A stretch of DNA of 64,000 nt from Oegoconia quadripuncta (taxonomy: Eukaryota > Arthropoda > Insecta > Lepidoptera > Autostichidae), in contig OX438748.1 of NCBI GenBank assembly GCA_949316235.1, positions 5,521,001-5,585,000 on the forward strand, given 5' to 3'. Shown piece after piece: positions 30,600 to 43,900 of the stretch. The notes beneath the pieces are model-generated. The model was not told where the DNA came from. It ran no database searches and saw only the letters and a program-made list of their open reading frames with translations. The translations under genes and the position numbers were made by a program. Within the stretch, counting starts at the first letter, position 1. Every line of letters begins with the position of its first letter.

Positions 30600-33500
30600 T
30601 GTTATATTAGGTTTCAGTACTCAGAGTATATTAGTGACAATACGTGACGCCCTAAATCCAGTCGCATAACAATGCATAGAAAAAGTGAAATATTCTGTTC
30701 GCAACATTGGGCTGGGCGGCCCATGTCCAAAGTCTTCTTTTATCGCGAATATTGCGTCACTGAAAATGTGAAGTAGATAAACTTGAACGGTTAATAAGGT
30801 TTATCAAAAACTGGCTGCAATCACTCCACTTAATGAGACATAAATCGACATTACACTTTTAGTAAAGTTACGCAACTGGTGTGGTCAGTTCGTCTCCGTA
30901 TATACAAAGTACTCTGTGGTTCGTAGATGTGTGATCGATCACTACTTTCTAAATCATAGACATACACACACACACACACATCACCCTACCAACGAACCAC
31001 CTATCCTACTCCACGAACTCAATGGGTAATAATAATATTTTATTGTTTTTAGTGAGATGTTAAAGCTCTAAACATTTACACAATGCGCCACACATGAGAA
31101 TACAATATTGTATTGTTATCACTTATCTCCCACCGAGTATTGTTTAATTAAAAACTTATTTATAAATAATCCCTAAATAAATAAATGTCCCATCTTATAC
31201 TGCCGAAACTAAATTTTATCTTGGACATTCTTCGTTTTGGACATATTTCTATTTGTACATTAGTCGTGCAAAGGAGATTGAAGATTGCCTCGATAAACAG
31301 CGTTGAGTCTCCTTTGCTGAAAAACCACGCACCCCAAAATGATATTTATAGGCTGATCGCTAGGTATATTTCCTGCATTATAGTAAACAGCGCTGCCTAT
31401 GATAGTATCCGAAGCATCCTAAAAAACTGGCCAGTCTAACCATTTGCTTACGTTTTCCGAACGTGCGAGGCTTCGACCACAGCGCTCAGACACTGAGAGG
31501 GTGTTGGGCGCCGCGCCGCCGTGAATTTATAGAGGAATTGTCGATTATTTGTTGCATCTTGTCGGTCAGCAAGCCGTTTCTTCAAAATATTTTCAAATAT
31601 TTATTCACGGTATAACTGTATTACAACAATTAATAATACGGTGATACCATGTCGTGTAGTTAAGAAATGAAAACCAATCTCAATTTGCATAACATTTTAT
31701 ATTTCTACAATACAAAACATGATATGCTGTCTCTATATTGCTAAATATATGAAAAAATATGTTATCCTTTCTTTTACGAGTGTTGCTATTTTATAAGTAT
31801 TCACATGGGCGAAATTAAATACATTATCAACTTGATGGATGGCAATGGATTTAATTTACCCCAATACTACAATATTAGTTAAATATGGTATTTGTCATGT
31901 CATCACACTGTATATAATTTAACTCACAGATCTTTAGGGGCATCCACATCTAAATGGACTCTAACATTGGAACTATACTATTATAATTTGTAGTGTTAGT
32001 AATAACAATTCAACATTATAGTAACAAAACCGAAGAAGTACTAAGTACATACCAAATTCTATGTTCTGAGGTGGGAAATTAACTCTAAAGTGAAAGTGAT
32101 CTACAATGCAACGGTTTTTAGTTTTGTCAAAACTTAATACTTCATTAATCCTTATTCTAAAATCACACTTACTCTAACACTATTCTAAAATACAGGACTA
32201 GAAGATCAAAAATATCTCTTTCTTTATGTTAAATTCTTTCTTATATTAAGCAAAACAAGGACGGAGATTGAACTCCAAGCTCGTATTTCGATCTTAAAAA
32301 TTATACATAATGGTGAAAAGCTTTTTCTAGTAATATCTTATACAATGTTAGTGCTTCGAAGAATACCCTGAGTCCAAACATTATATCACTTAGGCCTCTC
32401 CCACACACACAAGAACATAATTTTTAAAGATCAAGATATTATTGTATAATATACGTCGGAATCATCGGAAGAAAAGTGTGGGAGAGCCATTAGCACTGCA
32501 GTAAATTTTTAAAACTTTTAACTGCTGCGTTCTTTGAGGTAGAGAGATGATTGAAATAAATGAATAATATACATTTCTCGTAAACTATTTCTATAAATAA
32601 GCTGCCATTGCTTGATCATGACAAAAACTTAGAAGCAAAACTATCATGGAGAAGTTAATAATTTTTGTTTACACTGTATGTATAACCTTTGCTGTCCAAT
32701 GTTTTGCCATTTGTATGTATTTGATCATTCAATCACAATAAATATTCAGACACAAAGTCATTGAATTAGTATAATATTATTACGACATATTTAGATTTAT
32801 TACATGGTCACAACGATTATGGTCTGTCACATATGTATGTTTTAGGTTACTAATATATATTCATATTGTCCAAAATTTCCTCCTCTTTAGTCCTGATACT
32901 AAAATTTTGAACACATCAACGGTTGCAATAAACATTTTCTCACAATTATAGCCTTTCCTTTCGAGTACTCATAATATTTAGATAAGAAGCCACTTTTGGC
33001 ACTTTTTAACACTATATAAGTCGCAAGTTATTTATGTAACATAAAGATATTATACTCATATCTAATATAACCCATTTGTAAAAGATAATTGTCTATCACG
33101 GAAAAGCAACTAGAAACAGCAATTTGGATCGAAATGTAAGCCGATTGTACTCTGACAGTTTAAGCGTGAAGTAAACAGATCGAACTCATCGATATACACA
33201 GTAGTCAGTAACATGCTTCCCAATTTAGAGATTTTAGCCTTAAAGCGGCAACAAGCAGATTGGGCTAATTTCAGAGTTCTAATTTATCTAGAGCTATTTT
33301 AGTGCCATAAAGTCTGATCAAAACGACAGAAAAAAGACAAAATGTCTATGGATGGATGGTCGATAAACTTCACTGTCTTCAATATCTAGAAACCTGACCC
33401 TAGTCTAATATATATGGATTTAGGAATACGTTCACTATTATAAAGGCAGATGACCGTTTCCAATTAATAGTATGATAAAGCGTTATCATAGTTTTTCTTT

Positions 33501-34040
33501 TCCGTGATCGAAGGATTGTTATATCAAAAACACACTACAAAATGAAACCTCTATAAAGTTATAACTCAACATATTTTAAAATAGTAAATTATTGTGAACA
33601 GGGCGCGAATAAAATATTTAAATTTTATTATCACTTTTACACCTTATGTAAGTTTCTATAAAATCTGAAAGACGTGTAGAATTCGTTTTGATTCAATATT
33701 CTACGTTATCCTAATAATAGTCCAATCAACGAGAAGGTATATATGTATACTAATTCCTCCGCCAGCGAAACTTTGTATAAAGAAGATAGGAGATATAGAA
33801 TGCGACAGTTAATCCAAGAGTAATTTATTACTTGGACATCGTTCGTTACCTATATAAATGATAACACTATAGTTTTACCGGCCGAGGAATTATTGCCAGG
33901 GTTGCCAAACATCCTTGACTGAACTATAATTTTTTAAAGATTTTCAAAGTATGAAAAAATAGCTGTTATAACATTTTTTAACATTAACAATCTCATATTT
34001 AACAAACAATTTGGAGTTTTGGAGTTGCGTGAACTTAGTC
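30600..34040. other. No gene recognised; SINE-poor AT-rich stretch downstream of OTUD7
   Basis: An 84-codon plus-strand frame at 31185-31439 has no family features. From about 31600 to the OTUD7 stop at 34957 no SINE is visible, unlike most of the window, which would fit a long 3' untranslated region of OTUD7. AATAAA hexamers on the minus strand occur at 34661-34666 and 31600-31605, so either a short (about 0.3 kb) or a long (about 3.4 kb) 3' end is possible. Confidence 0.4.
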
Positions 34041-34043
34041 TTA

Positions 34044-34290
34044 TACACTGGTAATCAAAAAAAATCGACCCACAAAGTAAATCTCCATACAACTTCTTAC
34101 ATTTCTGGGTTTAGAAAGTAGTTAGTAACTCGAACTGCACTATACCGATTTTAATGAATTTCACAGTATGTCACAAATATGTGGCAAAACGCGAAACCAG
34201 TTTTTAATAAAAAAAAAATAAAAAAAAATTAAAATAATAAAGTTGTACAGAGATTTACTTGGTGGGTCGATTTTTTTGATGACCAGTGTA
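34044..34290. mobile_element. Mariner-like MITE, about 49-bp TIRs
   Basis: TA flanks both ends of a 243-bp element (34046-34288). The left TIR starts CACTGGTAATCAAAAAAAAT and continues CGACCCACAAAGTAAATCTC; the right TIR is its near-perfect inverse with CACTGGTCATCAAAAAAATC. TIR start CACTGG and TA duplication fit Tc1/mariner-derived MITEs. There is no coding capacity. Confidence 0.85.
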
Positions 34291-34956
34291 TTTGAGAGAT
34301 ATACTTATAAGTTGTAACAAGGGATAACTTAGTTTAGTCAGATCGATTATGTGATACATCGCGATAGGTTCCAGTATTTCAAGCAATTCAAGCGTAAAAC
34401 AGGTACATTTTGTCGGACGACAGCATATCATCTATCCTTGGTCTGTGCAGCGAACTAGGGTTGCCAACCGTACTCTAAAATAGAGTATTGTTCTCTATTT
34501 ATTATAGGAGTACTTTATAATCTATAACATTAATACGTATAATTATTTCAAACACCGCGCAAGGTAACATTTTTTATAACATGATACATAACAATGTACC
34601 ACAAAATGTGTAAAAATATATACGTATCATAATGATAATCATTTTTATAAATCCGTACTCTTTATTTACCTTATCTGAATCACATATATTTTGTATCTTC
34701 TAAAAAAAGGTTGGCATCCCTATTGCGAACTGTCAAACTCGACCAATCGTAACGATTGGATCTAATGGCAACAAAGTTCCTCACCATTCAAACTTTACAA
34801 TACCTCCCCGACTGTTTAAATGTGCCCTCCGAAGCACGAAAACATAAGAAAATTAACATAATATAGTGGTCAGCCATTCAAGACACCCTTCTCCAAAACT
34901 CCAAAGAAACATACCACAATAAAAAAAACAATATCTCACTACAAATAAGTGGAAGC

Positions 34957-37900
34957 TCACTGTAGCCTCGCACACCGAGAGCAGTAGTCATTGTTCGCGG
35001 GGCTGCCGTAGTACATGCATAGGGGGGCTCGGCACGGCTTGGGGGAGGGGGGGCGGTCGTCGTAGAACGTCGACTTGGAGAGGTACAGGGTTCGATCCTG
35101 CGCAGGTTTCACGGATTTGGTGGCGAGACCGCGGGCAACCTCGTGGGCCGCCCGGTCTGCCTCCGCATAGAACTGCGACCGACCAGTCCCGTATCGTGGT
35201 TGCGTGGTGTTTGTTGGCTCCTTGCGGCTCTTCTCAGCTGTGTACCTGTAAAATTATTATTATTTATTTTACATCCATAGCGTTAGTCATCATATCAGCC
35301 ATAGAACGTTCACTGCTCAACATAGGTTTCCAGAGTTGAAGCATTCGGCGACTTACCGCGACCCTTCCATCAGATCGTCCGTCCACTTCACTCAATGTAA
35401 GTAATAGTAGATTTCAATCTTGAGATCGAATCTTATTCTCACTACCATTTCTTTTGATATGTTTTAATACATAATAGCATCTGTATGAACTTGAGTTCAT
35501 CTCAATTTTGAGAACGATTTAATACGAAACTTAGTGCGGATTTACGGATATTCACAAACTGAAGTGTTATGAATCAATTCTGGCCAACATGGAAGTAAAT
35601 AAACCCCACTTTTTCACGTGTCATTCTTGTAAAGAAATAAGTGAAAGATTAGAGACATTTGAGATGTGGACATGCCGGAATGCTAAGCAAACGACGGACA
35701 GATAAAGTCTCAAGCGTTGTCGTGTTTAAACGAATGCCCAAGAAGGTTGATCTTGTACAGTGCGAGGTTGCATTGCATTCAAATAATTATGATGGACAAT
35801 AAGAAAAGGCAGGGTTGGAAGGAGAAGAACGTTGGAAGGAGAAGAACGTCAAAATGAGGTAATAAGAAACTTACCCAATCCAAGCCTCATTCAAGTAATT
35901 CTTAACCATTTCCTCCTGCACCGGCGCCCGCGCAGCTAACACCCTACAACACAACACTTCATACGTGGACTGCCGCCTCGCCAGCCCTTCCTCCGGATTG
36001 CTCTGACTCCCGCTACTCTTCCCCGCAAGTTTCGCCATAGATCCGAAATTCTTCTTCAGCTTACTGCTCATAGATCTGCCGATACTGCCGAACTGTTTCG
36101 CCACGGAGTTGAGCTGTTTGGAGTTCTTGGTCGATAAGGCGTCTAGGGATCGTCTCAGTTCCTCTGGTGGTTGGTTTGGGGCAAGGCATTCGACGCGTTC
36201 GAGGTCGAGGTAAGCGGCTAGCATGGCGGAGCGTTGGAATTCGTCTGGGAGGAGATTGTTTATGGTTTTCTGGTCGGGCTCCACGTCCCAGCGGAAGTCT
36301 TCGCCGGGATCTACGTTGTACCTGGAAATTGATATATTATTTTTAAACTGACATAATATAGTGAAGTAAAATCGGGCTAAGTGAAAAATATACAGCCTAT
36401 ACTTTTCAATCAGCAAGTATACGCATAAAGTTATCCTCTAATTTCATAGATTATATATTTGCATATTTACAGTTGCCCATCAATGGTATAATATACTGTT
36501 ACTTAGGGCCGAATTAATAAATCGATCTTGAGACTGAGATCGCGTGTTAGTCTCAATACAATTTTTTTTGATACTGTTCTAATATGTAACAGATTCTCAA
36601 TATTGAGAACGGTTTATTAATACGGGCCATTGTCACCTTTCACGGAACTGACGGGTTGGTCCTATTCCACTTTGCCAAGAAATACACTTTTAACCTGATA
36701 AAGTGTTTGATTCATCATCATGATATCAGCCACAGGACGTCCACTGCTGAATATATGCCTCGCCCCATAGATTTCCAGAGCGACTAATTAATATAGTGCT
36801 TATATTTTAATAATATAGCTTTTTGCTAATTTGATGGCTTGGAATCGAGTTTTTTTAGCCGTACAAACGTCCAAAAAGTACTCTTTTTTCTTTCTCAGCC
36901 TGGAGTCTAGTCCATCCAGAAACCAGAACACTAACCGTATCGGCATGGGGTTGCCAGCATGCTCTTCCAGGGGCACTCTAGCGCCGTCTGTCGGCAGCGG
37001 TTCACAAGGCACCAGAGCAGAAAAGTGACCAGCATCGTACGCGAGTAGGATAGGAGCTTTGCTGCACAGCTCCGGCTCCAACTCTAAGGGGAGGTAGATG
37101 CCGCCGAACGGAATGGGCGCTATTGGGTCACCGCGGAAATCCTGGAAAGTGTAAATACATGGTGACTTCACTATTCAAGTATTTCAAGGTCAGGATACAA
37201 TTATAACTCCTTATGCAATCGTTTGTCGGTTGGTTCCAAACGCTACCGCTTCAGAAAGGAAATCATCTGCGGGAAAAAGAAGCGTATTTTTTTATATTTC
37301 CAACATACAATTTTAAGAATTTTGGATGCGGGTAAAAGTATATCAACTGTATTTGTCATTCAAGTAGTCATAAGATAATAAAATAGTATATATAATATAG
37401 TGTCCCTTGAATGGTTATATTAACGTCGATATATCGTACGCACTAAATTTGAGTTACTTCTGAAATTGAGAAATATTTTTAAGGACTACGGCCCATACTC
37501 CCTCATTATACGAGGGAAGGCCTATATCTCTGTAGTGGGATGTGTACGGGCTGATGATGATGATAAACCTCAATCATTCATCAAACACATTTTTCGGGCT
37601 TGCTTCATTCGGAAACCCTGGGCACTGCACTCACCCTGAGCGCGACGTCGGCGAACACGATGACGGGGCGCCGCATGACGTGCGCCAGCGCGAACACGTG
37701 CAGCTGCTCCAGCCCCGCGTAGTGCGGCGCGGCCGTCGGCTGCTCAAACAATAACAATATTAATTTATTTACGTTAAGGAAAACCAACAGCCATGTTAAA
37801 TCGCAAATATAAATGAAAAATTATACCTGACGGCTAATTATTTTTGAAAATGCTATCAAATTCATAAATTTTTATTTCGGACGAACTTAACCGCCTCCGT

Positions 37901-40900
37901 GGCTCAATGTAAACAACATTGGGTTTACGTTTCGGAGGTCGCGGGTTCGATCCCCAGCGGGGTACATATTTTTAGTACTCGGTTTGGTTGGTGGTAGGCC
38001 ATATTAAATGTCCGCCTGGCTAGATACCACCATTTTATCTAAATCTGCCGCCAAAGAGCAATGTTAATAGCATTGTTGTGTTCCGGTTGTCAAAGATAAG
38101 ATAGCCAGTCCTCCAAATAAGATGGGGTTTCCGGGTCAGTACGCTACCACCTTCGGCCTCATCTTCACTTAACATCAAGTGTGATTGCGGTCAAGTGCTA
38201 ACCCGTTGTGGATAAAGAACGAAAAAAAAAGAACAAATCCATAGGTTATAGGAGTAAAATTAGTTGAATGTAGTGTTTGTATTGTATTGTATGTGTATGT
38301 GGCTGTTGCAGGTCAACGGAGACCTGTATCACTGCGACCGTTGCCGATCTATTGTGATCGCCACTAACCTACAGTTCGTTGCTCAGGTTTGCCTCTTTGA
38401 GGAATTGGATAATTTTCCTGGCACCGATGGTTTTTATCTCATCCGGGTGTAATAAGTGGCTGCCCAGGTGGATATTGCGTTTACGCATTAGCGGGCCACA
38501 TTCACACAGCAGATGTGCAGGTGTTTCCTCTGCGAGGAGGCAAAATCTGCACATTCCTGTTTCTCGGAGCCCTATGTTGAGCATGTGTTTGCTCAGACAG
38601 CAGTGTCCCGTTAGTGCCCTTGTGAGAATGCGTAAATTGTTCCTACTGAGTGCCAGCGCTTCGCCGGCCGCCTTCTTGTTGAAGGCTTTGATTAGTGATT
38701 TGGAGTGTGTTAAACCTGGCGTGTTCGTCCAGAGTTTAAGAGCTGCTTGGGTGCACCGGTTCCTTAGGGTAAGGCGAATTAGGCTTTTTGAGATACCGCA
38801 GAAAGGCTCAGGGCCGTACTGGGATCCGCTAGCCCCCAATTTCGCTAGTTCGTCGGCTTTTTCGTTGCCTTCGATGCCTGCGTGCCCCGGGACCCAACGA
38901 ATAAAGACCCTGTTTGTTTTGCACAGGGTATTTAAAGTAAGCCTGCAGTTTTCAACCAGCCTTGAGACAATTTTGTCTGAGTCTAGGGCCAAAAGAGCCG
39001 CCTGGCTATCTGAGTGGATGTAGATGGTATGGTTGACGTAGCGTTTGTGTAGAATGATTTCCGCACACTCTAATATGGCGTATACCTCTGCTTGGAATAT
39101 GGAGGCATGTTTCCCAAGATTGGTACTGGTTTTGAATCTAGGCTGCTCTCCATATACCCCACAGCCAACGTCACAACCTGACTTAGTACAACCTTGAATG
39201 TAGTGTTAGTAGGACAAATATTCGAAAGCACTAAAAAGGACGAGGCTCTGCGACAACAGTAGCTAACAGCGGCGCGACTGCGCTGGGCTAACACGCTCAA
39301 GATGCAGTTGGCACGAACACGATTTAGTAGAGAGGCGCTGCGTTTTCCGATAATTGTAAAAAAAAACAGTCCGTTTGACCCTCAGCTAACATATTAGACG
39401 CGCTGCAGTGTCGTACCAGTGCAAACTGCATGTTGAACGCGTTATTGTTCTGGACGCGCAGCGCGCTGTGTAGTGACCCACAGACTGCAAGTGTAAAACT
39501 ATCAAATCCTTTATTAGCAAGAACACAACGATTTCAAGTACAGAGTGTTATTATTAAGAAATAACGTCATCGTATTCAACCTGTATGCAAGGGTGCATTG
39601 TCTTTAACTAACTACAACAAGATTAGTTTTATTTTTAAATATTCAGTAACACCATAATAGCAGTGGTCTTGAGAGCAATGCAATGTTGTCAATACCCCTG
39701 TAACCATAAGTCTATGGGAAATAGAGTGATCTACAATATGGAATCAAAACTCTAGGGCCCGTTTCATAAATGGTTCGATGATCGATATTCGATTCATATG
39801 AGAATGTAGGGCCGAGGCTCGGCGGGGGCGGTCCTGCCAGTCGCGCTGCCACTCGCCCTCCGACGGGGTGAGGTGGGAGTGTACCTGGTGGGGCCGAGGC
39901 TCGGCGGAGGCGGCTCGCACGGCGTCCTGCCAGTCGCGCTGCCACTCGCCCTCCGACGGGGTGAGGTGGGAGTGTACCTGGTGGGGCCGAGGCTCGGCGG
40001 AGGCGGCTCGCACGGCGTCCTGCCAGTCGCGCTGCCACTCGCCCTCCGACGGGGTGAGGCCGGCCGACCGCAGCGACACGCTCTCCGACCAGCGCCAGCG
40101 ACGTTTTATTGCGCCTGTTGACGTCACAGTCACATATGAGTCGGGGAACGATGCTATGGCACTTTTTTGGCAGGAATTCTTATAAAGAGGTGTGTAGTGA
40201 TGCATTTCCTCTTCATATTTCCTGCAAATTGTGTGTTATCCAGTCCTTTTATAGCAAGTGCCACAGGAGCATTATTCGAGAATTTATCTGTGAGATTGAC
40301 ATTATATTTTGAAAATATTATGCAGCTTTACTAACGCAGATTTTAACAAGTGTCAGAATTTTTTCTGACACTTGTTAATTGTGATGGCAATCCCGTGTCG
40401 TAGTAATTGACACGGGATTGCAATCAAAATTCCATATAATACAATTGAAATTGTGATTAAATTGAGTTAATGATATTCGTATTAGATAAAACAGGGCCGG
40501 TCGTTTCACCATAGTTCGATTTGTGAGGGAACTCGGTCCGTGCATATTGAATGTCAAGTTTGACAGTTCTATTCGGAAGATTTCACTGTCTACCAAACAA
40601 TACCTGATACCGTAATCAATCGGCATTCGAAATTTAAAACTTTACAATGTTGAACCGCTGTGAATACGGATCACAGAAATATCTCGATATATTTATGTGA
40701 TACAGACACGGGGGTGTGATTTCTTGAATTGTGGATAGAAAAATAAATAACTTTGTATTACTGAACTTACATTTTTAGATTCAAAATCACGATCGATGTT
40801 TTCTATTCGTTTTTCCGCCTTTTTGAATAATTCGTAAGCTATGCAGCCTATATCATCAGAACGTCAAATGCTATCCATTATATTCAATTCTATGTTCAAG

Positions 40901-43900
40901 AAACTTGACTGATGACAACGCAGGTAATTTTTAAAAAGAAACCAGAACGCGGCAAATGCCGTTCCATACTGAAACTAGTGACAATAATTCGGAAATATAG
41001 TTGCATTGGCCCATGAAAGAAATGATAAGGAAGAGTCCCGTTAGTTCCATCATGAAACTGTCTAACGGAACTAGTGTTAACTCTCTCTGTACTCTGTAGT
41101 CTCAGTCATATTGACTTCTATCATACTTACCATAATTCGCATTCGAAAATGAATTGGTAGATCCCTATTCGTCGGGAATGCGAATGATCTGAATTTCCAA
41201 AAATGTGAACCTTTGAAACGCAAACGCGAATCTGTGGTTTTAAAATATCGATCTTCAGGTCTGTCTATGACACTTACTTGTCAAAGTCTCTCCACCTTCC
41301 CCGGACAGCAGCGCTTGCACCTTAGTCCTCAGCGCAAGTAGTCTGTCGTGAAAGCCGTAAGCGGCGAGAGAGGCGGCATGAGGCAGGCAGTTCCCGTCAC
41401 CAGACGTCGCCAGCGGAAGAAGTCGAGGGGCGCCTGGCACGCGCCCGTGACGCCACCAGTTCAGGATCCCGGCCGATTCGAGGGTCACCAGTGTTGCTGT
41501 CTCCAGTAGGTCCTTTTCGAGGAACGTTCTGAAAGTGTACGTGTGATTTTAGTTATATAAATGGCAAAGTAATACCGTATAAAGCCTGTGATGAAGAAAC
41601 AAGATAAGTCATTATAAATAGCCAGATTACTACTGCAATTTTTACTGGAAAATATTACAAATTATAAACTTCTCTGCAAAACAGTGTCGACTGATTTTGG
41701 TTTGGTACTTTTTCGAAAATCATTTTATTTTATTTTAATAAATAAATAATGTCACTCCAAGTGACAGGAGTGTGTGCACCAACAGTGGGGACATGTAAGG
41801 CTGATGATATTGAAACAATGCATTTCTTTCTGGGCTAATGTTCTCCTTGTTCCCCGATTAGACATTAGATTTTCTTATTCTTCAGTTCTGTAATTTGTGA
41901 ACAACCAGATCACTCCTAATATCTTGTAGATACTACGTATTTTTAACCCACTACGAAAAACGACGGGTGTTATGTGTGCGTGCGTGCGTGCGTGCGTGCG
42001 TGTGTGTGTGTGTGTGTGTGTGTTTGTGTGTGTGAAGTTTTTGGCCGGTTGTATCTCAATAATACGCGGCCCCATTTCAGTGCGGTTGTTTTATATTAAA
42101 ATCTGAACCCCGCGTTTATTAGCCCTGTTTGATGAAACTCCTTCAAGACTTTCGAAGTTATTTAGCCTTTTACATTTAAAATTTATATTATAAGTTACTT
42201 CAGTCACACATATGATAGTTAACGTTAAAACTGATTATAATGTTACTCTGATTATCGATAAATATCTCTTTCGTCCTATAACACCGGCTATTGGGCAACG
42301 TCCTTATGTTTTAAAACAAAGAGGATTGGTTTATTTATTGCAATTACATTGGTATACAGCCAAAACTGTATAAAACTTTACGCACAGTCTAGTCTAGGGC
42401 TGAGAAGGGGGCAACGCCCTGAGGTAGCGGTAAGCTGAAATCTAAATTGTTCTTAAATTATTGCTCAAAGCAAGCTCAAAGACTTTCTTACAAATCTAAA
42501 TTGTTCGAAGCTGAGTTTGGCTTTGCATTTTTCAACTGCACTATACATGCAAATTGCATTGAGTTCAAAATCAGTAGGGCTAGTAAGTTCATCCATAGGT
42601 ATCGTCATCAATTACATTCTCACGTGTGATTGGTTGGCTGATTACTCACTTGGCAATTTGATGTTTTCTCATTGCACAAAGTTATCGAGGTTGATATCAA
42701 TGAAGTTACATAATACCGCTCCAGAATTTGTTTATTAACAGTGTGAATTGGACTCACGCATATAGCGTTTAGCACAAGTATAACATTTTGATGTATTTAT
42801 CATTTGCCCAGACAAGAAACCCTAAAAATCTCAAAAAAGTCGTAAACACATAAGTTCATCGTACAAGCCGAGCGTTGCGTGCGCGGAGTGTAGGTAGGTA
42901 CATACCTACGTAATGTGAGTTGGCTCTCTGCCACAACACCTAACGGCAAAAAGTATTTGGCACTTGCGTCTAACTAAGGCATAAAGTTGGAGAAAAATAT
43001 ATCGTCGACGACTGCTGAAATAAGGTTGATGGCTTATACTTTTTAAACAACAAAGGACTTCTATCTTAATCGAGTTAAGGCGCTTATTACTTGACGAAAT
43101 TGTCTCTGTCCCAGTAACTGAGCAAGATATATAATTATTTTTGGGTTAAATTAACCGCCTCCGTGGCTCAATGTAAACAACATAGGGTTTACGAATCGGA
43201 GGTAGCGGGGTACATGTTTAGTACTCGGTTTGGTTGGTGGTAGGGCATTTTAAATGTCTGCCTGGCTAGCTACCACCATCTTATCTAAATCTGCCGCCAA
43301 ACAGCAATATTAATAGCATTGTTGTGTTCCGGTTGTCAGAGATAAGATAGCCTTGGGTTTCCGGGTTATTACGCTTCCACCTTCGGCTTCATCTTCACTT
43401 GTATTGTTCGCTGATGGTACTTCATTGTTGTTTAGAGTTGCATCCTAAGGTTGCAGAAGTAAATGGCGCCCTCGACAAAATATACAAATGGTTTTCTTGC
43501 AATAATTTACTACTTAACTCTAGCAAAACAAATTGTATAAAATTCTTAATGCCAAATGTACTCCAAGTTCCTTCGAGTATAGAATTAGATGGTGTTGCGT
43601 TGCACTTCGTGGATTCAACAAAATTTTTAGGCCTTATCTTCGACTTCAAACTGCAGTGGGAACCTCGTATTGCTTCACTTGCAGCAAAATTAAGCTCAGC
43701 TGTATTTGCAGTCAAAAAAATCAGACAATTTACCAATCAAGTAACTGCAAGGATAGTATACTATAGTTACTTCCAAAGTTTGCAGGTTTACTTCTGTGGG
43801 GAGCAGCGGCTGATATAAATGTTATTTTTATTCTACAAAAACGTGCAATTTGTGCTGAATCACGTGACTCCCTAAGATATATTTTAAAAGTTATTAAAAT

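Noticed and set aside
31185..31439. 84-codon plus-strand open frame
   Set aside because: No family features, no splice context and AT-rich codon content; treated as chance.
38379..39023. 214-codon plus-strand open frame
   Set aside because: It is the antisense shadow of the LINE RNase H frame, which has the conserved motifs.
39744..40205. 153-codon minus-strand frame as one exon
   Set aside because: Only 40114 down to 39978 or 39885 is bounded by splice sites; the flanks read intron.
40343..40378. Rho-independent terminator
   Set aside because: The shape matches, but the context is a eukaryotic intron and transcription by a bacterial-type polymerase is not expected.
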